From: CAVSUR01 sp052143655
GTDB lineage: Bacteria; Actinomycetota; Actinomycetes; Streptosporangiales; Streptosporangiaceae
Reading direction: 5' to 3'
Assembly (NCBI GenBank): GCA_052143655.1
Contig: JBKQSL010000514.1
Span: 1-12,664, forward strand
Length of the DNA stretch: 12,664 nt
Shown here: positions 7,572 through 12,664 of the stretch, in pieces
Layout of the letters: the number at the start of each line of letters is the position of its first letter
Position numbering within the stretch: position 1 is the first letter of the stretch
Notes under the pieces: model-generated
Seen by the model: the letters and a program-made list of their open reading frames with translations, nothing else
Database searches by the model: none
What the model was told of the DNA's origin: nothing
Made by a program: the position numbers and the translations under genes

Positions 7572-7602
7572 CGGCGCCGGGGACGCAACGTCCCCGGCGC
7601 CG
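7572..7602 (+). terminator. Strong 14-bp hairpin, main terminator of the sedolisin gene
   Basis: A perfect 14-bp GC-rich stem closes a 3-nt loop (CAA at 7586-7588), with further G-U pairing possible outside. It is the strongest hairpin seen in the window and lies 12 nt after the previous one. The stem is symmetrical, so it might also stop transcripts arriving from the right. Confidence 0.75.
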
Positions 7603-7724
7603 TCGCGTTGCTGCCGTTAAGCACCCGGCCCACCACGCTGACGAGCGTGCCCGGCCGGCTCGCCGGCCGGGGCCTGATCGCCAGGGAACTCGACCCGGCT
7701 GACCGGCGGAACGGGAGTAACACG

Positions 7725-7834
7725 ATGACCGGTCAACCTGAGCTGCCCGGATGGCCCGGCACTGAGTCGGCGGCGGATGAGCTCATGGCGGCTGGGCGGA
7801 GCCCGACCTCGCGCCGTTCCGCTGGGCGGACTAG
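7725..7834 (+). pseudogene. Possible relic of a small gene
   Basis: An ATG at 7725 is preceded by GGGAG at a workable distance and begins MTGQPELPGWPGTESAADE with plausible codon use. That frame then turns Arg-rich and runs into the antisense of the alkylsulfatase gene. A second + frame, entered after a TGA at 7778-7780, reads HGGWAEPDLAPFRWAD and stops at TAG 7832-7834, which looks like a natural protein C-terminus. One reading is a gene that lost its middle and kept both ends. I do not recognise the family, and the two pieces may be unrelated chance frames. Confidence 0.22.
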
Positions 7835-7850
7835 ACCGTCAGCACGCGCC

Positions 7851-9653
7851 TTAGGGCGTGACCACTGCGAAATCCGGGTCCGGCTGGTCGGTGAGGCTCA
7901 GCAGGGTGGCGAGGATGCTGCGATCCCCGGAGGCGCTGACACCCTCCAGCGATCCGGACGTCAGCAGGCCGGCTAGCTGCGCGCGGGTCAGGGTGAGCGT
8001 GAGGTCCGCCTGCTGCTCGCGGCGGGTCGGGTAGTGAATAAGCACGCCGTTGGACAGTTCCATCCGGTAGTGCTCGCCGCTGTCGGTGAAACGCCAGAGC
8101 ACCGACAGAGCGGTCCCGGCGGCGCGGAGCCCGTCGATGCGGATGGCAATGGTGTCGAAAAGCTGCGGCACGGTCATGGCGGCGGCCATGCCGGGGCTGG
8201 CGCTGAACGGAGTCGGGGAAATCCCGTTGTGCAGCTCGTCGGCACCGGTGAGGAAGCAGTTGCGCCAGGTAGCGCATTCGGACCCGTAGCCGAGCCGCTG
8301 CAGTGCGTCGGCGAGGACCTGCCTCGCTGCGGCCGAGCCAGGGTCGGCGAATACGGCGTGGCTGGCGAGTTCGGCCGCGAAGCGCAGGTCACCTTCGTCG
8401 AGGAATTCGCGGGCCCGGGCCGTCAGCTCAGCCGTGCCGCCGGCCAGCCGCGCGTACCGCTGCGCGGCGGCTTGCGGTGGGTGCTGCCACAGGTGCGCCG
8501 GATTGCCGTCGTACCAGCCGAGATAACGCTGGTAGATCGCCTTGACGTTGTGGCTCACCGAGCCGTAGTAGCCGCGTGCGTGCCACGCGGCCGCGAGAGC
8601 CGGCGGCAGCTCGAAATCCTCGGCGATCTCGGTCCCGGTGTAGCCCTGGTTCATCCGCCGCACAGTCTGGTCGTGCAGGTAGGCATAAAGGTCGCGCTGC
8701 TCGCTGAGGAACCTGGCGATGTTGCGCCGGCCCCAGGTGGGCCAGTGGTGCGAGGCGAAGGCGACATCAGTGTCGTCGAGGAAAAGCTCAGTCGCCTCGG
8801 CGATGTAGCGTGACCAGGTCCGCGGGTCGCGGACCTGCGCGCCGCGCAGGGTGAGCAGGTTGTGCATGTTCCGGGTCACGTTCTCGGCCAGGCACAGCGC
8901 TCGGTGCGCGGAAAAGTGGAAGTTCATCTCGGCCGGGGCCTCGGTGCCCGGCGTTATCTGGAAGAGGATGTGCACCCCGTCGATGATTTCTTCCTGCTCG
9001 GTGCCGATGATGTCGACGGTCGGGGCGATCAGGCCGATGGTTCCGGTGGAGGCGGCCGGGCCCAGGCCCATCCCCACCCGGCCCTCGGCGCCGACCGGCA
9101 GCGGAGTGCCCGAGTAGTAGAACCCGCGGCGCAGCATCGCGATCCCGGCATAGACGTTCTCGGACACCGCGTGCTCAAGGAAGTGCTCGGGCGCGACGAC
9201 CGGCACGTCAGTATCGGCGCCCACCACGCCGAGGACGCCGCCGAAGTGATCAACATGGGAGTGGGTGTAGATGACCGCGGTCACCGGCCTGTCCCCGCGA
9301 TGCGCCCGGTACAACGCCAGGGCCGCGGCGGCGCACTCGGCGGACACCAGCGGATCGATGGCGATCACGCCGTTGTCGGACTCCACCAGGGTCATGTTCG
9401 ACAGGTCGGCGCCGCGGACCTGGTAGATGCCCGGGACGACCTCGAACAGGCCCTGGATGGCGGTGAGCTGGCTCTGCCGCCACAGGCTCTGATTCACCGT
9501 GCCGGGGCACTGCCCTTGCATTGCCAGGACGAAGGCGTCGATGTCCCAGACGATCCGGCCGTCGGCGTTCCGCACGATGCCGGGTTCCAAGCGGGCGATC
9601 AGGCCGCGGCCGGCATTGTCGAAATCGGCTCGGTCGGTCATGTCCGCGCGCAC
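7851..9653 (-). CDS. Alkyl sulfatase (SdsA1/BDS1-like), metallo-beta-lactamase fold with SCP2-like tail
   Basis: The protein has 600 residues from the GTG at 9653. It resembles enzymes that cleave sulfate from alkyl sulfates such as dodecyl sulfate, releasing an alcohol that can be used as carbon. The zinc motif YTHSHVDHFGG gives His131, His133, Asp135 and His136. The other expected metal ligands are Glu242 in TEAPAEMNF, Glu257 in LCLAENV and a His in SHHWPTWG (302-303). A helical dimerisation domain follows, and the last 120 or so residues form an SCP2-like domain starting near MTVPQLFDTIAIRIDG, as in SdsA1. No export signal is evident, so it is probably cytoplasmic. GGGGAG 6 nt before the GTG decides the start; the frame is open 22 codons further upstream and an in-frame ATG lies 4 codons downstream. 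No transporter or sulfur gene is adjacent. Confidence 0.93.
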   Translation of the reverse strand: MRADMTDRADFDNAGRGLIARLEPGIVRNADGRIVWDIDAFVLAMQGQCPGTVNQSLWRQSQLTAIQGLFEVVPGIYQVRGADLSNMTLVESDNGVIAIDPLVSAECAAAALALYRAHRGDRPVTAVIYTHSHVDHFGGVLGVVGADTDVPVVAPEHFLEHAVSENVYAGIAMLRRGFYYSGTPLPVGAEGRVGMGLGPAASTGTIGLIAPTVDIIGTEQEEIIDGVHILFQITPGTEAPAEMNFHFSAHRALCLAENVTRNMHNLLTLRGAQVRDPRTWSRYIAEATELFLDDTDVAFASHHWPTWGRRNIARFLSEQRDLYAYLHDQTVRRMNQGYTGTEIAEDFELPPALAAAWHARGYYGSVSHNVKAIYQRYLGWYDGNPAHLWQHPPQAAAQRYARLAGGTAELTARAREFLDEGDLRFAAELASHAVFADPGSAAARQVLADALQRLGYGSECATWRNCFLTGADELHNGISPTPFSASPGMAAAMTVPQLFDTIAIRIDGLRAAGTALSVLWRFTDSGEHYRMELSNGVLIHYPTRREQQADLTLTLTRAQLAGLLTSGSLEGVSASGDRSILATLLSLTDQPDPDFAVVTP

Positions 9654-9659
9654 TGCGAG

Positions 9660-9665
9660 CTCCCC
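9660..9665 (-). promoter_or_regulatory. Ribosome-binding site of the alkylsulfatase gene
   Basis: GGGGAG on the - strand with a 6-nt spacer to GTG at 9653. This favours the 600-residue form over the longer frame beginning at 9719. Confidence 0.6.
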
Positions 9666-9751
9666 TCGTTTCGGCCGGGGCCTGGGCGGCATGTCCCGGC
9701 TGCCCGGGCGGTACGCCACGGCCGGACGGCACGGCCTGAGGATCCCATCCG

Positions 9752-9800
9752 GCCGGGCGGCGCCGCCTCCTCCCTGGCGGATGAGCCGGGGCCGCCCGGC
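9752..9800 (-). terminator. Possible hairpin after the histidine phosphatase gene
   Basis: Two 10-bp GC-rich arms (9752-9761 and 9791-9800) are perfectly complementary around a 29-nt loop, starting 7 nt after the phosphatase stop. The long loop and the overall GC richness make a chance match possible. Confidence 0.3.
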
Positions 9801-9807
9801 GCCCGCC

Positions 9808-10344
9808 TCACGTCAGCCGGTACTCCCAGCCCTCCTGCCAGCCGAAATCCTCATCCACCAGGTGCTCGAGCGGTACTCCCGCCAGGTAGTGATCCAGGCC
9901 CCACCGGGTGGCCACGTGGCCGATGACCAGCACCCGCCGGTCGTTCCAGCGCAGTGGCAGGTCGGTGAGGAACCTGGCCACCCGCGCCGTCGCCTGCCGC
10001 CAGCTCTCGCCGCCGGGATAGGGCACGTCCAGGTGCTCGCGCCTGCTCGCGTGAAGTTGCGCGGCGGCTATCCCGTTGCGCTGGCCGTAGTCACACTCGC
10101 GTAGCCGCCAGTCACAAAGCAGCGGGATCGGCGTGCCGTCGAACGCGATCGACGCCGTCTGCCTCGCCCGGTCCAGGTCGGAGCTGAAGACGGCCGCGAT
10201 GCCGTCGTCACGGCGCCGGGCACCGAGCTGGCGGGCCAGGGTTCTGCCCTGTTCTGACAGGGCGCCGGGCAGCCAGCCGGTGGCCACCCCCCGCTCGTTG
10301 TCCTCGGTGATCGAATGCGTCTCGAAGACCAGCTCTATGGCCAC
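9808..10344 (-). CDS. Histidine phosphatase family protein (phosphoglycerate-mutase-like) with THS in place of RHG
   Basis: This is a 178-residue member of the histidine phosphatase superfamily. The first strand reads LVFETHSITEDN, so the nucleophilic His10 is kept, but the usual Arg before it is Thr and the usual Gly after it is Ser. The rest fits: GWLPGALSEQG, VFSSDLDRARQTA with its phosphate-binding Arg, LRECDYG with the likely acid Glu, and VLVIGHVAT with the second His. From memory, a branch of actinobacterial proteins carries the same ETHS form, so the change is probably a subfamily trait rather than decay. The GTG at 10344 was chosen because it starts just before the first core strand; a longer frame reaches 10410 without a better ribosome-binding site. 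The substrate is unknown. It faces no obvious partner gene. Confidence 0.85.
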   Translation of the reverse strand: MAIELVFETHSITEDNERGVATGWLPGALSEQGRTLARQLGARRRDDGIAAVFSSDLDRARQTASIAFDGTPIPLLCDWRLRECDYGQRNGIAAAQLHASRREHLDVPYPGGESWRQATARVARFLTDLPLRWNDRRVLVIGHVATRWGLDHYLAGVPLEHLVDEDFGWQEGWEYRLT

Positions 10345-10483
10345 CTGTCCACCGTAGGACGGCACGGTCTGCGCCTGTCTCCCGGCTCTCAGCAGCTCCG
10401 GGCACCCCACCCGGCCAGACGCATGCCAGGCGACTGGCCTGAGCGGAAGGTCTTCAGCTCGCCGGGGGCGGCAGAATGTCAGA

Positions 10484-10507
10484 CTTCTCGATAGTGTGAT
10501 CGAAAAG
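10484..10507. repeat. Inverted repeat between the phosphatase and nucleotidyltransferase genes
   Basis: Arms CTTCTCGAT and ATCGAAAAG (10484-10492 and 10499-10507) pair at 8 of 9 positions around a 6-nt loop. It starts 24 bp downstream of the nucleotidyltransferase stop and is AT-richer than its surroundings. It could end the two-gene transcript, or be an operator for the phosphatase gene. Confidence 0.4.
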
Positions 10508-10530
10508 CTTGGGGCGGGCCGGATTACCTG

Positions 10531-11061
10531 CTATCCCTTCCCGCTGCGGCGCGCGGACTGGTGCCGGTAGAGCATCGGCAGCACGCGCAGATCCTTCGGG
10601 CGGCCGGCCGACTCCTTAGACCGGATCACGTCGGCGAGGTCAGCGACGACGACTTCCGCCTCGCCCACGCGAAGGCGATGCGCGTTGACCACGAGCTGGG
10701 CGTAGCCGCCGGTGAAGCCTGAGGGATGAAAGGAGATGTCGAACTCGCCATCGGCGCAGATCAGGTTCCATACCTCGGCCGCCGCCAGGGACGTGGCATC
10801 GTGGCTGAACGGCAGCCCGTCCGGTACCCCCTCGGTCCGGATCCGCGCGCCAAGCTCCTTCAGCGCGAGCGACAGCCGGGCCAGGTTCTCCTGGCTTGCG
10901 TCCGGCGTCAGATCGATGTCTCTGGTTGCTGGTATCGGGGCTTGCTGCGCGATAGCGGCGAAGGCCCCGATAACGACGTAGCGCACCTGGTGCCGGTTCA
11001 GTGCAGCGACTATGGCCGCAGCGTTCAGTTCCGGTTCACCGGCACCTTCCTGATCGCTCAC
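10531..11061 (-). CDS. Minimal nucleotidyltransferase, probable toxin of a toxin-antitoxin pair (AbiEii/DUF6036-like)
   Basis: This 176-residue protein has a DNA polymerase beta-type nucleotidyltransferase core. The glycine motif is YVVIGAFAAIAQQ (Gly32), followed by TRDIDLTPD with Asp48 and Asp50, the metal-binding pair. A third acidic residue is Asp108 in GEFDISFHPSG. The tail VVADLADVIRSKESAGRPKDLRVLPML is typical of small actinobacterial nucleotidyltransferases paired with an HTH gene. Related AbiEii and MenT toxins transfer nucleotides to tRNA or other targets and block growth; whether this one does so is inference. Its GTG start overlaps the TGA stop of the XRE gene by 4 nt (11058-11061), and GGAGG lies 7 nt upstream inside that gene, so the two are translationally coupled. 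A longer frame to 11094 is less likely for this reason. Confidence 0.85.
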   Translation of the reverse strand: MSDQEGAGEPELNAAAIVAALNRHQVRYVVIGAFAAIAQQAPIPATRDIDLTPDASQENLARLSLALKELGARIRTEGVPDGLPFSHDATSLAAAEVWNLICADGEFDISFHPSGFTGGYAQLVVNAHRLRVGEAEVVVADLADVIRSKESAGRPKDLRVLPMLYRHQSARRSGKG

Positions 11062-11405
11062 GCCACATCCTCCGCGGGGGTGGCCTGGCGCCATGCCTGA
11101 AGCTGACGATCACGGCGGAGTCGCTCGGCTTCGGAGCGGCCTGCCTCCAGCCCCGCCAGAATGTCGTCATGCGGGTCGTAGGCGGCCAGGTGCAGGCGGA
11201 GGTCGAACCCGGCCGCGTGCAGCAGCCTGAGCAGAGTAGTCAGGGTCGGCTGCCGCTGGTCGCGCTCATACGCCGAGATCATGGTGACGGGGACCCCGGC
11301 GCGTTCGGCCAGCTCACGCTGGCTCATACCGGCCTTGAGCCGGGCGAGCTGCAGGAGCGCCGAAGACGGCGATGGCAGCCCTTCCACGTCATACGGTTGT
11401 GTCAT
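11058..11405 (-). CDS. XRE-family HTH regulator, probable antitoxin of the nucleotidyltransferase pair
   Basis: This is a 115-residue protein with a single Cro/C1-type helix-turn-helix at about residues 16-68 (LARLKAGMSQRELAERAGV, then MISAYERDQRQPTL). The C-terminal 40 residues are charged and are a plausible region for binding the partner. It is the first gene of a two-gene unit with the nucleotidyltransferase, which is the usual antitoxin-first order. The ATG at 11405 has no ribosome-binding site but lies exactly 6 nt after a TACGAT -10 box, so the transcript is probably leaderless. The frame is open further upstream to 11468, but that part would read through the promoter. A 42-bp palindrome over the start codon suggests that the protein represses its own gene. 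Confidence 0.88.
   Translation of the reverse strand: MTQPYDVEGLPSPSSALLQLARLKAGMSQRELAERAGVPVTMISAYERDQRQPTLTTLLRLLHAAGFDLRLHLAAYDPHDDILAGLEAGRSEAERLRRDRQLQAWRQATPAEDVA
11069..11073 (-). promoter_or_regulatory. Ribosome-binding site of the nucleotidyltransferase gene, inside the XRE gene
   Basis: GGAGG with a 7-nt spacer to the GTG at 11061. It contrasts with the XRE start, which has none, so translation of the second gene can be set separately. Confidence 0.65.
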
Positions 11406-11425
11406 AACACAATCGTATGACGTGG
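11384..11425. repeat. 42-bp near-perfect palindrome over the XRE start codon, probable autoregulatory operator
   Basis: Arms of 19 bp (11384-11402 and 11407-11425) flank a 4-bp centre CATA. They match at 18 of 19 positions, and the one mismatch is a G opposite T. The arms begin with CCACGTCATACG. The palindrome covers the predicted -10 box and the first seven codons of the XRE gene, so a dimer or tetramer of the regulator bound here would block transcription. It also places a TACGGT box symmetrically on the + strand. Confidence 0.8.
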
Positions 11426-11433
11426 CGGGCTGC
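11406..11433 (-). promoter_or_regulatory. Leaderless promoter of the XRE/nucleotidyltransferase pair
   Basis: On the - strand TACGAT (11417-11412) fits the actinobacterial -10 pattern TAnnnT and is followed by six bases and then ATG. This puts transcription start on the A of the start codon. No good -35 hexamer is visible, which fits a promoter that depends mainly on its -10 box. Confidence 0.55.
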
Positions 11434-11464
11434 GATCCTAGCCACCCGCGCACAGGATGGCAGA

Positions 11465-11533
11465 TCAAGATCCGGTGACAACGGCGTCAAGTGTCCGCCG
11501 CAGTGCGGTCACCAGCTCACCAGGATCAGTCAT
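11465..11533 (-). other. 22-codon open frame upstream of the XRE gene
   Basis: The frame reads MTDPGELVTALRRTLDAVVTGS and starts with ATG 8 nt inside the end of the preceding frame (stop at 11526-11528). Overlapping starts of this kind are typical of real operons, but the product is too short to assign and ends before the XRE promoter. It may be the cut-off start of a lost gene. Confidence 0.25.
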
Positions 11534-11777
11534 CGTGGCGCGACGCGAGCGCCTGGAAATGCCTGACGGGGTCGAAGCGTGCCTGCCCGATCTCCTGCGC
11601 ACTCGCCGGCTTGAGCAGTGCCGCCTGTTCGATGGCCTCGGCCAGCGCTGATGCTGCTTCGTCATCGCTGCCCTGGGCACACGGTGTCGAAGACCGGGCC
11701 GATGACCCGGATCCGGCGGCCGAGCATAGGCGCACCGGATCGGTGGCCCAGCCATCGCCCAGGCCGGACCGCCACAA
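11526..11777 (-). pseudogene. Decayed gene end of unknown family
   Basis: The last 50 or so codons, from about GSDDEAASALAEAIEQAAL to HFQALASRHDD and the TGA at 11526-11528, have G/C-rich third positions and look like a real helical C-terminus. Upstream the same frame becomes unlike protein, while a neighbouring - frame contains MLGRRIRVIGPVFDTVCPG just before it, which suggests a frameshift near 11690. I do not recognise the family. It lies between the XRE module and the IS110 remnant, and insertion of that element may have destroyed it. Confidence 0.3.
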
Positions 11778-11891
11778 GGGACCGAGGAGATGAACGTCGG
11801 CGCCTGCCCGGCGGGCCCCGATAGCCGCTGCCCACAGCCACCGTTCGATACCCCCGCACCCGGCAGGCGGGAAGGCGTAGCTTCCCGGGAA

Positions 11892-12472
11892 GTCACAGAC
11901 GCCCGCCGGCTGACCGAGGTGGTCGAGCGGCTGCTGGCCGGTATGAGGAGCAGCTGCAGCAGGCCGGGTCGATGCCCGGCTGGGGGCGCCGCGCCGCCGA
12001 GGACGCCCTCGCCGAGACCGGCACCGACATGAGCAGGTTCCCCACCGGCGCGCACCTGGCCTCCTGGGCAGGCCGCACCCCGCTGGACAACTCCTCCGGC
12101 AAGCGCACCGGGAAGGCCAAGTCCAAGAAAGGCAACCGGTACCTCGGCGGCCTGCTCGGCGAGACCGCCGTCGCCGCCGGGAAGACCCAGACCCGCGAGG
12201 GCGCCCGCTGCCGGCGGCTGGCCCGCCGCCGCGGCAAGGCCAAAGCCCTGGTCGCCGTGGGTAATACCCAGCTGAAGGCCTGCCACGCCCTGCTGTCTCA
12301 CCCCGGCACCCGCCACCAGGACCTCGGCCCGGACTACTACGACGCTCAGGCCAGCACCCGCCGGCAGATCGCCCACCACGTCGGCAAGCTCGGCGCCCTC
12401 GGCTTCGAGGTCACCCTCTGCCGCCTCCCCGAACCCGGACCAGGCGAAGCGGGCACCACCCAGGCCGCCTGA
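11892..12472 (+). pseudogene. IS110-family transposase remnant, 5'-truncated and frameshifted
   Basis: The frame at 11972-12472 gives 166 residues that match the C-terminal Transposase_20 (IS116/IS110/IS902) domain: MPGWGRRAAEDALAETGTDM, RFPTGAHLASWAG, a Lys/Gly-rich KRTGKAKSKKGNRYL segment and RRGKAKALVAVGN. Homology continues upstream in the same frame as EEQLQQAGS (from 11945) and then in another frame as DARRLTEVVERLLAG up to 11942. Between them a single base is missing, where a Tyr codon would be expected. The N-terminal DEDD (RuvC-like) catalytic domain, about half of a full IS110 transposase, is absent. The element cannot transpose by itself. The exact left end cannot be set, because IS110 elements generally lack clear inverted ends. 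Confidence 0.85.
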
Positions 12473-12567
12473 CGACTCCCCGAAATCACCGGCGGGCCGA
12501 CAAGCCGGCTCCGCCGGCGCTGCCGCGCGCCCGGCTGAGGTCCATTTTCCGGGTCAGGTTGTACGCC

Positions 12568-12664
12568 TCAGCGGAAGGGGTTGGTGACACGGACACCCGC
12601 ATAGTCCTGATCGTCGTTCAGGTCTTCGGATAGGACTTGCGCGCAGCCCAGCGTGCGGGAGGCC
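12568..12664 (-). CDS. PIN-domain protein (VapC-like), C-terminal fragment at window edge
   Basis: Thirty-one codons are visible, ending in TGA at 12568-12570. The tail CAQVLSEDLNDDQDYAGVRVTNPFR matches the end of PIN-domain toxins, in which an (S/T)EDL segment with conserved acidic residues is followed by G(V/I)R(V/I)xNPF. PIN proteins are metal-dependent ribonucleases, and VapC toxins cut tRNA or rRNA. The main body, the start and any VapB-type antitoxin would lie to the right of the window. Together with the XRE/nucleotidyltransferase module this would make two toxin-type genes within about 2 kb. Confidence 0.72.
   Translation of the reverse strand, partial: ASRTLGCAQVLSEDLNDDQDYAGVRVTNPFR

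Noticed and set aside
5324..7723. 799-codon open frame on the - strand
   Set aside because: It runs antisense to the whole sedolisin gene, through its terminators, and gives Arg/Val/Ala-rich sequence without motifs. The sedolisin has all its family residues.
7801..7830. Repeated GCTGGGCGGA (7791-7800 and 7821-7830) as a possible direct repeat or attachment site
   Set aside because: Two copies of a 10-mer within 40 bp are not enough in GC-rich DNA, and no integrase or tRNA gene is nearby.
8862..9926. 354-codon open frame on the + strand
   Set aside because: It lies opposite the alkylsulfatase gene and is rich in His, Arg and Gly with no domain pattern. It is a by-product of codon bias.
11465..12379. 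304-codon open frame on the - strand over the IS110 remnant
   Set aside because: Most of it is antisense to the transposase domain, which is recognisable on the + strand. Only its last 22 codons were kept as a possible fragment.
12504..12518. GCCGG-ctccg-CCGGC hairpin after the IS110 remnant
   Set aside because: The 5-bp stem is too short to call a terminator or element end in this base composition.
1..12664. Search for CRISPR arrays, tRNA and rRNA genes
   Set aside because: No regularly spaced repeats, no tRNA-like cloverleaf arms with a TTCGA-type loop and no rRNA core sequences were seen by eye.

Overview
The window is very GC-rich, with strong G/C bias at third codon positions. Its genes resemble those of soil actinomycetes: a DHA2-type drug exporter, a long GCS2-family ligase, a secreted S53 sedolisin, and histidine-phosphatase and XRE/nucleotidyltransferase genes of actinobacterial type. 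I infer an actinomycete, possibly from an acidic or soil habitat because sedolisins work at acid pH. I cannot name a species from the sequence alone. No rRNA, tRNA or CRISPR array was seen.

Layout. The left edge (1-144, +) holds the last 47 codons of a PstS-like phosphate-binding protein. It converges on a small four-helix membrane protein (209-634, -). A gene-poor stretch follows (635-958). Next is a leftward three-gene cluster, read from right to left: a glutathionyl-hydroquinone-reductase-like protein (5172-4150), a GCS2-family glutamate-cysteine ligase-like enzyme (4061-2586) and a 14-helix MFS exporter (2557-959). A divergent intergenic region with two inverted repeats separates this cluster from a secreted sedolisin (5492-7519, +). 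The sedolisin ends in a 20-bp palindrome followed by two hairpin terminators. Then come a small gene relic, an alkylsulfatase (9653-7851, -) and a histidine phosphatase (10344-9808, -).

The right end (10.5-12.66 kb) looks like an accessory patch. It carries a two-gene XRE regulator/nucleotidyltransferase module (11405-10531, -) built like a toxin-antitoxin operon. The two genes overlap by 4 nt, and a nearly perfect 42-bp palindrome covers both the predicted -10 box and a leaderless start codon. Beyond it lie decayed coding fragments, a 5'-truncated and frameshifted IS110-family transposase, and the C-terminal end of a PIN-domain (VapC-like) protein running off the edge.

How the genes may work together. 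The ligase makes or modifies a gamma-glutamyl-type compound, the reductase is of a thiol-dependent quinone-reducing family, and the MFS protein is an exporter, so the leftward cluster could be a detoxification unit. This is inference. The XRE/NTase pair is the best candidate for a self-regulated toxin-antitoxin or phage-defence unit.
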